Source: Streptomyces sp. ASQP_92 (GTDB lineage Bacteria; Actinomycetota; Actinomycetes; Streptomycetales; Streptomycetaceae). Taken from it: a stretch of 64,000 bases of DNA. Positions 1-9,164 of the stretch are shown piece by piece (the first letter of the stretch is position 1; every line of letters begins with the position of its first letter). Location of the stretch: assembly GCF_025399895.1 (NCBI RefSeq), contig NZ_JAODUA010000004.1, positions 310,001-374,000 of the forward strand, written 5' to 3'. The notes beneath the pieces are model-generated. The model ran no database searches. It worked only from the letters and a program-made list of their open reading frames with translations, and was not told the DNA's origin. The position numbers and the translations under genes were made by a program.

Positions 1-1514
1 CGAGCAAGACGCCGGAGTCGTCGGCAGCCGTTCCGCTCCTCGACCTGCACGCGCTGATCGCGGCGGTCCGCAGGCGCCGTCGCCTGTGGTGTTCCATGGC
101 ACTGCTCGGGCTGCTGCTCGGCGCGGCGGTGGCGGTCCTGCTGAAGCCGCCGCCGACCGCGGTCACCAAGGTGCTCGTCGCGCACGAGAGCGACCAGCCC
201 AACGACCCGGGCACGCTCATCCGTACCGATGTCGCGCTCCTCGGCACCACCCGGATCGCCGGCGCGGCCCTGAAAGCCCTCAACTCCCCTCTCCGCGCCG
301 AGGACTTCATGGGGGACTACACGGCCACCGGCCTGACCAACAACCTGCTGCAAATCACCGTGACGGGCGCCGGCGACGCGCAGGCGGTGGCGCGCGCCAA
401 GGCGCTGGCGGACGCTTTCATAGCCGACCACGCGCAGCGGATGAAGGCGGCCTCGGACGCCGAGGCCAAGGCGCTGCTCGACCAGCGGGACCGTATGCGA
501 AGCGAACTGGCCCAGGTCAACAAGGAGATCGGGACCCGGGCGCCGGGCAACGATCCGAAGGCGTCGGCGAGCATCGAGTCGCTCTTCGCGCACCGCGCCG
601 AACTCAGCTCGCGCATCACCGATTTCGACCAGCGCGCCGCGGAGGCCCGCACCGGAATGCCCAAGCTGGTCGCCGGCACCCAGATCGTGGACGCCCCCCG
701 CGCGGTGCCGCACTCGGTGCCGAAGGCGGCGCTGACCGACGCCGCGATCGGGCTCGTCCTCGGGCTCGTCCTGGGGCTCGCCCTCGCGGCCGTCGGATCG
801 GTGGTCGCGGATCGTCCCGTGCTGCGTAGGGAGATCGCCGCGAATCTGGGCGCCTCGGTCATCGCCGAGCTGCCCCGCCGCACGGGCAGGCGGTGGCGGC
901 GCCGACCGGGCCGGACGGCGGAGGAACGACTGACCGCGACCGTGGTCCGGGCCGTGCGCGGCGCCGGGGAACCGGTCTCGCTCCTGGAACTGGGCTGTGC
1001 GCACAGCACGAGCCTGATCGCCCTGAACGTCGCCAGGGCGCTGGCGGTGGACGGGCCGGTGGCCGTCATCGACGGTCTGCCCGGCCCCGAGCTCGCCGCG
1101 ATCCCTCGGGAACCGGGAGATCCGGCCGTGGTGAGCGGCGAGGACGCCTCGGGCCTGGCTCAGCGGACGCGCCGGCTCGGCGTCGGCTCGGTCGCGCCCG
1201 GGACGGCATGGCTGGACCTGCCCCACCTCGGTGCCCAGACCGTACTCGTGGTGCGCGCCGGGCACGCCGGAGCCGCGTGGCTGCACACCGTGGCGCGACA
1301 ACTCACGGACCAGCGCATCCCGGTGATCGGTGTGGTGGTGGTCGACCCGGATCCGCGGGACCGCACCGACGGCACGCTGTGGGACGGGCTGTACACCGCG
1401 CTGCGCGGCCATCACGAGCGGCTGGCGCGGCGCAACGGGACGGGACCGCCGCGCGCGGAGCGGACGGCGACACCGCCGGTACGGGTCCCGGACAGCGACC
1501 AGGAGGCGGGCTAG
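1..1514 (+). CDS. Wzz-like chain-length determinant with degenerate BY-kinase-like domain (5' partial)
   Basis: Likely inner-membrane co-polymerase that sets polysaccharide chain length. The frame is open to the left edge (first full codon at nt 3) and reads LHALIAAVRRRRRLW before the first Met at 96, the usual cytoplasmic start of a Wzz domain, so the true start is outside the window. Counting from that Met, a membrane segment covers about residues 1-16, an extracytoplasmic helical region follows, and a second membrane segment covers about 211-238. The rest resembles a bacterial tyrosine kinase (CpsD/Wzc) fold, with a VAVIDG strand where Walker A' should be. The P-loop position reads GCAHSTS, so the catalytic lysine is missing and ATP hydrolysis is unlikely. 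AsnB starts 2 bp after the stop. Family assignment is confident; loss of activity is inferred. Confidence 0.8.
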   Translation, partial: SKTPESSAAVPLLDLHALIAAVRRRRRLWCSMALLGLLLGAAVAVLLKPPPTAVTKVLVAHESDQPNDPGTLIRTDVALLGTTRIAGAALKALNSPLRAEDFMGDYTATGLTNNLLQITVTGAGDAQAVARAKALADAFIADHAQRMKAASDAEAKALLDQRDRMRSELAQVNKEIGTRAPGNDPKASASIESLFAHRAELSSRITDFDQRAAEARTGMPKLVAGTQIVDAPRAVPHSVPKAALTDAAIGLVLGLVLGLALAAVGSVVADRPVLRREIAANLGASVIAELPRRTGRRWRRRPGRTAEERLTATVVRAVRGAGEPVSLLELGCAHSTSLIALNVARALAVDGPVAVIDGLPGPELAAIPREPGDPAVVSGEDASGLAQRTRRLGVGSVAPGTAWLDLPHLGAQTVLVVRAGHAGAAWLHTVARQLTDQRIPVIGVVVVDPDPRDRTDGTLWDGLYTALRGHHERLARRNGTGPPRAERTATPPVRVPDSDQEAG

Positions 1515-1516
1515 AC

Positions 1517-3484
1517 ATGTGTGGCATCGCAGGCACGTACCGGTGGCCGGACGGGAAGCTCGTGACCGACCGGCTCACGGACGTCCTCACCCATCGCGGT
1601 CCGGACGGCGCCGGCCGCTACAGCCATCCCCTGGGGGACGGCGAGGTGCACCTGGGGCACCGCCGGCTCGCCATCCTCGACCTGTCCGAGACCGGCGCCC
1701 AGCCCATGGTGTCGGGCGGCCTGGCCCTGACGTACAACGGCGAGCTGTACAACTCACCTGAATTGCGTGCCGAGTTGACGGCCAAGGGGGTCCGCTTCCG
1801 CGGCACCTCCGACACCGAGGTGTTGCTGGAGGCCTGGCGGCACTGGGGCACGGACTGCCTGCCCCGGCTGCGCGGCATGTTCGCGTTCGCGGTCTTCGAC
1901 GAGCGGACCGGTGAGCTGGTGCTCGCCCGCGACCAGCTCGGCGTCAAGCCGCTGTTCCTGCTCCGGCGCGGGGCGGGCCTCGTGTTCGCCTCCGAGCTCA
2001 AGGCGCTCGCCGCCGTGGACGGCGCCCGCCTCGAGGTGGATCACACGGCCCTGGTGGCCTCGCTCCTGTACTACTGGGTGCCGGATTCGCGCTGTGCGTT
2101 TCGCGAGGTGGAGAAGGTGCCGCCGGGGAGCTGGCTGAGGTGCCGTCCCGACGGGCGGGTGGAGCGCGGCCGGTTCTGGAACCTGAGGGACGTGGCCGCG
2201 GAAGGGCGCGAGCGGGCCCTGGCCGGTGAGCGGCCGGACCTGGCCGCCGTGGTCGAGGAGTCGACGCGGCGGCACCTGCTCTCGGACGTGCCGGTGGCGA
2301 CCTTCCTGTCCGGCGGTCTCGACTCCAGTCTCCTCACCGCGCTGGCCAGCCGCCACCAGCCCGGGATCTCCGCCTACACGATCGGGTTCCGCGCCGAGGA
2401 CGCCAAGTTCGAGGCGATGCCGGACGATCTGCGGTACGCCCGTCAGGTCGCCGAGCGGTTCGGCGTCGAGCTGCACGAGATCGAGATCGCTCCGAACGTG
2501 CTCGACCTGCTGCCGCGCATGACGTACCACCTGGACGAGCCGATCGGTGACCCCGCGGCGATCAACACCTTCCTCATCTGCTCGGCAGCGCGGGAGGCCG
2601 GGGTCAAGGTGATGCTGTCGGGGATGGGGGCCGACGAGCTGTTCGCCGGGTATCGCAAGCACCTGGCCAATGTGCTGGCGCTGCGCTACCAACGGGTCCC
2701 GCGGCCCCTGCGGCGCGGGCTGTCCTCGGTCGTGGACCGGCTTCCGGTCGCCACCTCCCGCAGGGGATACCGGTCGGTGCGCTTCGCGAAGCGGTTCCTC
2801 TCCTTCGCCGACCTGCCGGAGGAGACCGCCTTCAGACGCAGCTACACCCTGTACGACCAGGAGGAGTTGCTCGCGCTGGTCAATCCGGACCTCTCCGGGG
2901 CCGTGCAGGACGTGCTGACCGAGCACGCGGACGTCTATCAGGACAACGACCTCGACGACTTCGTCAACCGCATGTGCCTGGGCGACACACGGATGTTCCT
3001 GCCGGGCCTGAACCTCGCGTACACCGACCGGTCGAGCATGGCCGCCTCGACGGAGGTGCGGGTGCCCTATGTGGACGTCGAGGTGGTGAAGGCGGCGTTC
3101 GCGATCCCGGGCGACCGCAAGATCGTGGGGCGGCAGAGCAAGGCCGTCCTCAAGGAAGCGGCCGGCTCGATCCTGCCCCGGGAGATCGTCCACCGGCCCA
3201 AGGGCCTGTTCAGCGCCCCCTTGCGCGCGTGGATGAGCCGGGATCTTGCGCCGCTGGTGCGTGAGGTGGTGCACGACGGGGTGCTCGTGCGTTCCGGGTT
3301 GCTGCGCCGCGACGCGCTGGCGCGGATGGTCGCCCAGGACGCCGCCGGGCAGCGGGACTACTCCAAGCATCTGTGGCATGTGCTGACCCTGGAGCACTGG
3401 TACCGCGAGGCGACCTCCGGTTCCGGTGGGAGCACGCGCGCGGCGGGCACGCAAGACGGCATAGGAACAAGGGGACTTGGGTGA
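1517..3484 (+). CDS. asnB: Asparagine synthase (glutamine-hydrolysing), AsnB type
   Basis: Glutamine-dependent amidotransferase of 655 residues. The ATG at 1517 gives MCGIAG, placing the nucleophilic Cys at residue 2 as class II glutaminases require; longer in-frame upstream starts would bury it. The glutaminase domain (about 2-180) includes HRGPDG and YNGELYN. The synthetase domain carries the pyrophosphate loop SGGLDSS at about 265-271. Length matches the family. Inside polysaccharide operons such enzymes are thought to amidate sugar carboxylates (uronic acids) rather than make free asparagine, and the context here fits that. The stop overlaps the next GTG start (GTGA). Confidence 0.92.
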   Translation: MCGIAGTYRWPDGKLVTDRLTDVLTHRGPDGAGRYSHPLGDGEVHLGHRRLAILDLSETGAQPMVSGGLALTYNGELYNSPELRAELTAKGVRFRGTSDTEVLLEAWRHWGTDCLPRLRGMFAFAVFDERTGELVLARDQLGVKPLFLLRRGAGLVFASELKALAAVDGARLEVDHTALVASLLYYWVPDSRCAFREVEKVPPGSWLRCRPDGRVERGRFWNLRDVAAEGRERALAGERPDLAAVVEESTRRHLLSDVPVATFLSGGLDSSLLTALASRHQPGISAYTIGFRAEDAKFEAMPDDLRYARQVAERFGVELHEIEIAPNVLDLLPRMTYHLDEPIGDPAAINTFLICSAAREAGVKVMLSGMGADELFAGYRKHLANVLALRYQRVPRPLRRGLSSVVDRLPVATSRRGYRSVRFAKRFLSFADLPEETAFRRSYTLYDQEELLALVNPDLSGAVQDVLTEHADVYQDNDLDDFVNRMCLGDTRMFLPGLNLAYTDRSSMAASTEVRVPYVDVEVVKAAFAIPGDRKIVGRQSKAVLKEAAGSILPREIVHRPKGLFSAPLRAWMSRDLAPLVREVVHDGVLVRSGLLRRDALARMVAQDAAGQRDYSKHLWHVLTLEHWYREATSGSGGSTRAAGTQDGIGTRGLG

Positions 3485-5661
3485 AACAGGTAGTGCAGAA
3501 CTACAAGAGCGGCGAGCTGGCGGTGCTCGACGTGCCGGTGCCGGGGTGCAAGCCGGGCGGTGTGCTGGTGCGCAGCGCCTACTCGCTGATATCCACCGGG
3601 ACCGAGCTCATGAAGGTGTCCGAGGCCGGCATGTCGATGCTGGGCAAGGCCCGCTCCCGCCCGGACCAGGTGGCCAAGGTCATGCAGAGCGTGGCCACCA
3701 ACGGGGTGCCCGCCACCTACCGCAAGGTGATGGGGAAGCTGGACTCCTATACGCCACTGGGCTATTCGCTGTGCGGGGTGGTCGAGCAGGTCGGCGCCGG
3801 CATCGACGAGGTGAAGGTCGGCGACCTGGTCGCCTGCGCCGGGAACGAGCACGCGCTGCACGCCGAGCTGAACTGGGTGCCGAAGAACCTCTTCACCCCG
3901 GTGCCGGACGGTCTCGCGCCGCGGCACGCGGCCTTCGCCACCGTCGGGTCGATCGCGTTGCAGGGCGTCCGGCGCGGCGAGCCGCAACTCGGCGACGTGG
4001 CCCTCGTCATCGGTCTCGGTCTGATCGGGCAGCTGGTGGTGCAGCTCCTGGCCGCCTCGGGAGTCCGGGTCGTGGGGGCCGACCCCGACCCGGCGCGCTG
4101 TGAGCTCGCCGAACGCACGGGGGCCGTGGCCTGCGGGGATCCCGCGTCCGCTGCCGTCGAGGTCGCCGTCGCCGAGCTCACCGGAGGCCATGGCGTGGAC
4201 CAGGTCTATCTGGCCGCCGGCGGCGCGAGCAACCAGCCCGTCGAGCTGGCCGCGCGGCTGTGCCGGGACCGCGGCCGGGTCGTCGACATCGGCAAGTGCC
4301 GCCTCGACCTGCCGTGGAACGCGTACTACGAGAAGGAACTCGACGTCCGGTTCTCCCGCAGTTACGGTCCCGGGCGCTACGACCCGGAGTACGAGCTGGA
4401 CGGGCGGGACTACCCGATCGGCTACGTCCGCTGGACCGAGCGGCGCAACCTGGCGTGCTTCCTCGACCTGCTGTCCCGGGGCCGGGTCGACGTGGAGCCC
4501 CTGGTCTCCCACACGGCCGACTTCGCCGACGCCGTCTCGACGTACCGGCGTCTGAAGGACGGCGATCTGAAAGCCGTGGCCGTGCTGTTCCGCTACCCAG
4601 GCCACGCGGCCGAGGCGGGCGCCCCGACGGCGGCGGTGCCCTCGGTACGACGCCGCGCCGACGCCGCCGCCCCGACCCGGGCCGCCACCGGGCCGGTGCG
4701 GCTCGCGTTCGTCGGCGCGGGCACCTACGCGACGTCGATGCTGCTGCCGCACCTGACCCGGCGCGACGGCGTCGAGTTGTCGACGGTCGTCACCATGACC
4801 GCGCTGTCCGCGGCCAACGCGCAGCGCAAGTTCGGCTTCGCCGGGGCCACCACCGATCTGGACGCCGTGCTCGGCGACCCGGCCATCGACGCGGTGTTCG
4901 TGGTCACCCGGCACAGCTCGCACGCCGAGCTGACGCGGAAGGCGCTGCTCGCCGGCAAGGCGGTCTTCGTGGAGAAGCCGCTGGCGCTCACCGAGGAGGA
5001 GCTCGCCCGCGTGCTCGCGGCGGTGGAGGAGTCCGGCAACGACCGGTTGCAGGTCGGCTTCAACCGCCGCTTCGCGCCCCTGCTGCGGGAGGCACGGCAG
5101 CGGTTCGGTACCCGCACCGGCCCGGCGAGCCTGCGCTACCTGGTCAACGCGGGCCGGCTGCACCAGGGCAGCTGGTACCTCCAACAGGGCTCCGAGGGCT
5201 CGCGGTTCACGGGTGAGGGCGGCCACTTCATCGACACGGCGAGCTGGCTGCTCGGGGCCGATCCCGTCTCGGTGTACGCGCTCGAGACCTCCGGCGGCGA
5301 CGACCTCCAGGTCGTGCTGCGCTACCCGGACGCATCGACCGCCACCATCAGCTACGTCACCACCGGCGCGCCCGGCTTCCCCAAGGAGACGCTGGATCTG
5401 ATCGCGGACGGCAAGGTGCTGCGGCTCGACGACTTCGTACGTGCCTCGGTGTACGGCGGCAAGCGCTGGGTCAGTTCGCGGCTGCCCAAGGCGCGCGACA
5501 AGGGCCAGTCGGCCGAGCTGGCGGCGTTCGTGCGGGCGGTGCGCACCGGTGGTCCGATGCCGGTGCCGCTGGAATCGCTCGTCGCCACCACGACCGCCAC
5601 TCTCGCCGTACGGACCGGCCTTGCGTGCGGTACGCCCGTGACGTTGGCGAGCACGCGGTGA
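3481..5661 (+). CDS. Bi-domain oxidoreductase: zinc-type alcohol dehydrogenase fused to Gfo/Idh/MocA dehydrogenase
   Basis: Fusion of 726 residues. The N-terminal half (about 1-370) is a medium-chain alcohol dehydrogenase with a Rossmann motif near residue 178 (GLGLIGQ). An alanine-rich linker leads to a Gfo/Idh/MocA domain from about residue 406 (RLAFVGAGTYATSML), with the family EKP signature (VFVEKPLAL) near 498. Such fusions occur in polysaccharide clusters next to AsnB and heparinase-like genes, where they are thought to oxidise and epimerise a sugar nucleotide; the substrate here is unknown. The GTG start at 3481 overlaps the AsnB stop and opens directly into VVQNYKSGEL, the expected N-terminus. 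Its stop overlaps the next start by 4 bp. Confidence 0.88.
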   Translation: MKQVVQNYKSGELAVLDVPVPGCKPGGVLVRSAYSLISTGTELMKVSEAGMSMLGKARSRPDQVAKVMQSVATNGVPATYRKVMGKLDSYTPLGYSLCGVVEQVGAGIDEVKVGDLVACAGNEHALHAELNWVPKNLFTPVPDGLAPRHAAFATVGSIALQGVRRGEPQLGDVALVIGLGLIGQLVVQLLAASGVRVVGADPDPARCELAERTGAVACGDPASAAVEVAVAELTGGHGVDQVYLAAGGASNQPVELAARLCRDRGRVVDIGKCRLDLPWNAYYEKELDVRFSRSYGPGRYDPEYELDGRDYPIGYVRWTERRNLACFLDLLSRGRVDVEPLVSHTADFADAVSTYRRLKDGDLKAVAVLFRYPGHAAEAGAPTAAVPSVRRRADAAAPTRAATGPVRLAFVGAGTYATSMLLPHLTRRDGVELSTVVTMTALSAANAQRKFGFAGATTDLDAVLGDPAIDAVFVVTRHSSHAELTRKALLAGKAVFVEKPLALTEEELARVLAAVEESGNDRLQVGFNRRFAPLLREARQRFGTRTGPASLRYLVNAGRLHQGSWYLQQGSEGSRFTGEGGHFIDTASWLLGADPVSVYALETSGGDDLQVVLRYPDASTATISYVTTGAPGFPKETLDLIADGKVLRLDDFVRASVYGGKRWVSSRLPKARDKGQSAELAAFVRAVRTGGPMPVPLESLVATTTATLAVRTGLACGTPVTLASTR

Positions 5662-7628
5662 CCCTGGGCGCGAGCTGGTATCTGCGGCGCCTGTCCCGGA
5701 TGGGGCCGCGGGAGATCTGGGGCCGGGCGGGCGACGCGGCGCGCAGGCGGCGCTGGCGGTCGGCGCTGCCCGACTGCCCCCGTACGACCGGCTGCCGGTT
5801 CCGCACAGCGCTGCCCGCGGGGGCGGCCTTCGCCGTGCCGCCGGACGCGGCGAAGCGTCTGGTCGTCGAGGCGGACCGGCTGATGGCCGGGCACGTCGCG
5901 TACTTCGGGGTGGCCCGCGACGACCTGGTCGACCCGGACTGGTGGTACGACCCGAAGACGGGGCGCCGGGCCGGGCACGGCTACGCCTTCGACGTGCCGT
6001 ACCGCGACGAGAGCGCGGTCGGGGACATCAAGCAGATCTGGGAGCTGTCCCGGCACCAGTATCTGACGGTGCTCGCCGCCGCCTACGCGATCACCGGGGA
6101 GGACCGGTACGCCGAGCGCGTTGCCCAGCACCTGCGGTCGTGGTGGTCGGTCAACCCGCCCTTGCGCGGCGTGCACTGGATCAGCGGTATCGAGCTGGGC
6201 ATCCGGCTCCTCTCCTGGGTGTGGATCCGCCGGCTGCTTAATGGCTGGCAGGGCGCGCCCGCGCTGTTCGAGAACAACCCGGTGGCGGTGGAGCAGGTCT
6301 GGCACCATCAGCGCTGGCTCGCCGCCTTTCCCAGCCGGGGGTCCTCGGCCAACAACCACGTCATCGCCGAGGCGGCCGGGCAGTTCGCGGCGGCCTGCGC
6401 GTTCCCGTGGTTCCCCACCTCGGCGCGCTGGCGGTTCGGCGCGCTCCGGTCCCTCGAACGGCATCTGCGGGCCAACACCTTCGACTCCGGCCTCAATCGC
6501 GAACTGGCCACCGAGTACCACGGTCTCGTCCTGGAACTGGGTCTGGCCGCGGTGGCCGAGGCGGACGCGTCCGGTGTGCCGGTCCCCGGCTCCGTCCGCG
6601 ATGTGCTGCTGCGGATGACCGACGCGCTCGCGGCCGTCGTGGACAGCCGGCTGCGGCCGCCGCGCCAGGGCGACGCGGACGACGGCCACGGTCTGGTCGT
6701 GGACGGCGCGGGCACCGACCGCTGGGCCTCCCTGCTGGCCACCGGCGAGGCCGTGTTCGGCCGGCTCGACTGGTGGCCGACGGTCACCGGCACCGATGTG
6801 CGCACCCCGCTGCTCGCCGCGCTCATCCGGCCGCGCCGGTCGAAAACGACCGCGCCGGCCGCGGCCCGTCCGTCGACCCGGCCCGACCACTTCCCCGACG
6901 CGGGCCTGACCATCCTGCGCGGTCCTGGCGAGATCTGGTGCCGCTGCGACGGCGGCCCGCACGGCTTCCTGTCCATCGCCGCCCATGCCCACGCGGACGC
7001 GCTGTCCGTGGAGGTCCGGCACGACGGCGTCGACGTGCTCGCCGACCCGGGCACGTTCTGCTACCACGGACAGCCCGAGTGGCGGCGCTACTTCCGCTCG
7101 ACCCTCGGCCACAACACCCTGCAACTGGACGGCGCCGACCAGTCCGTCTCCGGTGGCCCGTTCCTGTGGACCCGGCACGCCCGCAGCCGCGTCCTGGGCC
7201 TGGACACCTCCGATACGGGAGTGGTCCGCTGGTGTGCCGAGCACGACGGCTACCGGGGCTCCGTGCACCGCCGCCGGGCCGAACTAGCCGACGGGGAGCG
7301 GGAGTTGCGGATCGTGGACGAGGTGCGGGGCCCGCGCCGGGCTATGCGTCTGGCGTTCCATCTCGGCCCGCTGATCACCGCGGACCTGTCGGGAAACCGG
7401 GCGGTGCTCACCTGGACCCGGGACGGTGAGGGGCGCTCCGCGACGCTCGACCTGCCGGAACAGCTCTCCTGGCGAGCGCATCGCGGCGAGAGCGATCCCC
7501 CGCTGGGCTGGTACTCCCTGGGTTTCGGGCGCAAGGAACCCTCGACCACCCTGATCGGCACCGGCTTCGCCGACGGCTCACAGAGGTTCGCCACCGTCCT
7601 CGGGTTCCACGGCCGGGGGGCCTCGTGA
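5658..7628 (+). CDS. Heparinase II/III family protein (putative polysaccharide lyase)
   Basis: Protein of 656 residues with an alpha/alpha toroid followed by a heparinase II/III beta-sandwich. Visible signatures are SSANNHVIAE near residue 230, ATEYHGL near 285 and the HAHADALS motif near 442, followed by DPGTFCYHG. The family cleaves uronic-acid glycans by beta-elimination. Within a synthesis operon it may trim or release product, or act on mislocalised polymer. I see no signal peptide at the chosen start, so export is uncertain. GTG 5658 overlaps the previous stop (GTGA); GTG 5625 is an alternative 11 codons upstream. The next gene again starts inside a GTGA overlap. Confidence 0.87.
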   Translation: MTLGASWYLRRLSRMGPREIWGRAGDAARRRRWRSALPDCPRTTGCRFRTALPAGAAFAVPPDAAKRLVVEADRLMAGHVAYFGVARDDLVDPDWWYDPKTGRRAGHGYAFDVPYRDESAVGDIKQIWELSRHQYLTVLAAAYAITGEDRYAERVAQHLRSWWSVNPPLRGVHWISGIELGIRLLSWVWIRRLLNGWQGAPALFENNPVAVEQVWHHQRWLAAFPSRGSSANNHVIAEAAGQFAAACAFPWFPTSARWRFGALRSLERHLRANTFDSGLNRELATEYHGLVLELGLAAVAEADASGVPVPGSVRDVLLRMTDALAAVVDSRLRPPRQGDADDGHGLVVDGAGTDRWASLLATGEAVFGRLDWWPTVTGTDVRTPLLAALIRPRRSKTTAPAAARPSTRPDHFPDAGLTILRGPGEIWCRCDGGPHGFLSIAAHAHADALSVEVRHDGVDVLADPGTFCYHGQPEWRRYFRSTLGHNTLQLDGADQSVSGGPFLWTRHARSRVLGLDTSDTGVVRWCAEHDGYRGSVHRRRAELADGERELRIVDEVRGPRRAMRLAFHLGPLITADLSGNRAVLTWTRDGEGRSATLDLPEQLSWRAHRGESDPPLGWYSLGFGRKEPSTTLIGTGFADGSQRFATVLGFHGRGAS

Positions 7629-9163
7629 GGATCGAGTGGCGGCGGTGGGCACGGTCGGCGGCGCCGCTGGTGCTGGTCCTGCTCGCGACGACCGCCTGTA
7701 CGAGTACACCGGACGAGCCGACGAAAGCGACCGGTACCTCCGCCGCGTCCGGTGCGCCCTCCCTGTCCGTGGCCCGGGTCTGCGCCAAGGCGCCGGCCGG
7801 CCCGGCGAAGGCTCCGGCGGGCGCGGTGCCGGTCGATCCCGCGGTGGTCGGCGACCTCGCCGCCAAGACCAAGAGCAGCCCCCCGAACAGCACGTTCTGG
7901 CTCGCCTCCGGCACGCACCGGCTGGAACCGGACCGCTATGCCCAGGTCATCCCCAAGGACGGGGACAGCTACCTCGGCGCGCCGGGCGCGGTGCTCGACG
8001 GCCGCAAGACCAATCAGTACGCGTTCGGCGGCGCGGCCCGCGACGTCTCCCTCCGCTTTGTGACCGTGCAGGGTTTCGTCGCGCCGCAGAACGAGGGCGT
8101 GGTCAATCACGACTCGGCCGACGGGTGGGTCATCGAGCACACCACGATCCAGAACAACTCCGGCGCGGGCCTGATGGCCGGAGTCCGCCAGCAGGTCCGG
8201 ACGAGCTGTCTGCGCGGCAACGGGCAGTACGGCATGAACGCCTACAAGACCGGCGCCACCCTCACCGGCCTGGTGCTGGACGGCAACGAGATCGTGGGCA
8301 ACAACACCGACGACTGGGAGCGACGCAGCCCCGGCTGCGGCTGCACGGGCGGCGTCAAGTTCTGGGCGGTCAACGGCGCCGATCTGCACGGTAATTGGGT
8401 GCACGACAACCGCGGCACCGGATTGTGGGCGGACACCAACAACAACGACTTCCGCATCGAGAACAACGTGGTCGAGGCCAACGACGGTGCCGCGCTGATC
8501 TACGAGACCAGTTACAACGCGGTCATCCGCGACAACTCCTTCCTGCGGAACAACTGGGTCGAGGGCCGCAAGTTTGCCGACCGCGGTGACACCTTCCCCT
8601 ATCCGACCGTCTACCTGTCCGAGTCCGGCGGGGAACCGCGGGTCCATGCCCGCACGGACAAGATCGAGATCTACCGGAACACGCTGGAGAACAACTGGTC
8701 CGGAATCACCCTGTGGGAGAACGCCGACCGGTTCTGCAACAGCCCGGCCAACACCTCGTCCGGCGACTGCACGCTGCTGGTGCCGCACTCCGATCGCTGT
8801 GCGCGCCCGGCGATCGCGAGCGCGCCGCTCTACACCGACTGCCGCTGGAAGACCCAGCGCGTGGACATCCACGACAACCGCTTCGTCCTGGACCCCTCCG
8901 TCGTCAAGTGCACGGCGAAGTGCGACCGCATGGCGCTCCTCGCCAACTACGGCACCTATCCGGACTGGTCGCCGTACCAGGGCGAGCGGGTGGCCAAGGC
9001 GATCACGCTCAAGCAGGACAACCGCTGGCACAACAACGTGTATGTCGGGCCGTGGAAGTTCGTCGCCGAGGATCCGAGCCGGGTGCTCGACTCCGGGCAG
9101 TGGCAGGGCACGCCGTACCGGCAGGACACGGGCAGCACCTTCGCGCCACGGGCCGGTGGTTGA
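7625..9163 (+). CDS. Secreted right-handed beta-helix protein, probable lipoprotein
   Basis: Protein of 512 residues with an arginine-containing n-region, a hydrophobic core (LVLVLLATTA) and Cys at residue 25, resembling a lipobox although position -3 is Thr. The mature part is a parallel beta-helix: repeating short strands rich in N/G/D (HDSADGWVIEHTTIQNNSG, NNVVEANDGAALIYE), as in pectate lyase-like and alginate epimerase-like folds. In this operon it probably binds, epimerises or cleaves the polymer outside the membrane; I could not assign catalytic residues. The GTG start overlaps the heparinase stop, and the polymerase gene begins 1 bp after its stop. Confidence 0.8.
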   Translation: MRIEWRRWARSAAPLVLVLLATTACTSTPDEPTKATGTSAASGAPSLSVARVCAKAPAGPAKAPAGAVPVDPAVVGDLAAKTKSSPPNSTFWLASGTHRLEPDRYAQVIPKDGDSYLGAPGAVLDGRKTNQYAFGGAARDVSLRFVTVQGFVAPQNEGVVNHDSADGWVIEHTTIQNNSGAGLMAGVRQQVRTSCLRGNGQYGMNAYKTGATLTGLVLDGNEIVGNNTDDWERRSPGCGCTGGVKFWAVNGADLHGNWVHDNRGTGLWADTNNNDFRIENNVVEANDGAALIYETSYNAVIRDNSFLRNNWVEGRKFADRGDTFPYPTVYLSESGGEPRVHARTDKIEIYRNTLENNWSGITLWENADRFCNSPANTSSGDCTLLVPHSDRCARPAIASAPLYTDCRWKTQRVDIHDNRFVLDPSVVKCTAKCDRMALLANYGTYPDWSPYQGERVAKAITLKQDNRWHNNVYVGPWKFVAEDPSRVLDSGQWQGTPYRQDTGSTFAPRAGG

Positions 9164-9164
9164 C

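Noticed and set aside
317..1069. Open frame antisense to the Wzz-like gene
   Set aside because: High-GC mirror frame with no ribosome-binding site and Ser/Arg-rich nonsense composition; the sense strand encodes a clear family.
3358..5226. 622-codon frame antisense to the AsnB end and the fused dehydrogenase
   Set aside because: Follows the codon bias of the sense gene; His/Arg/Gly-rich with no domain.
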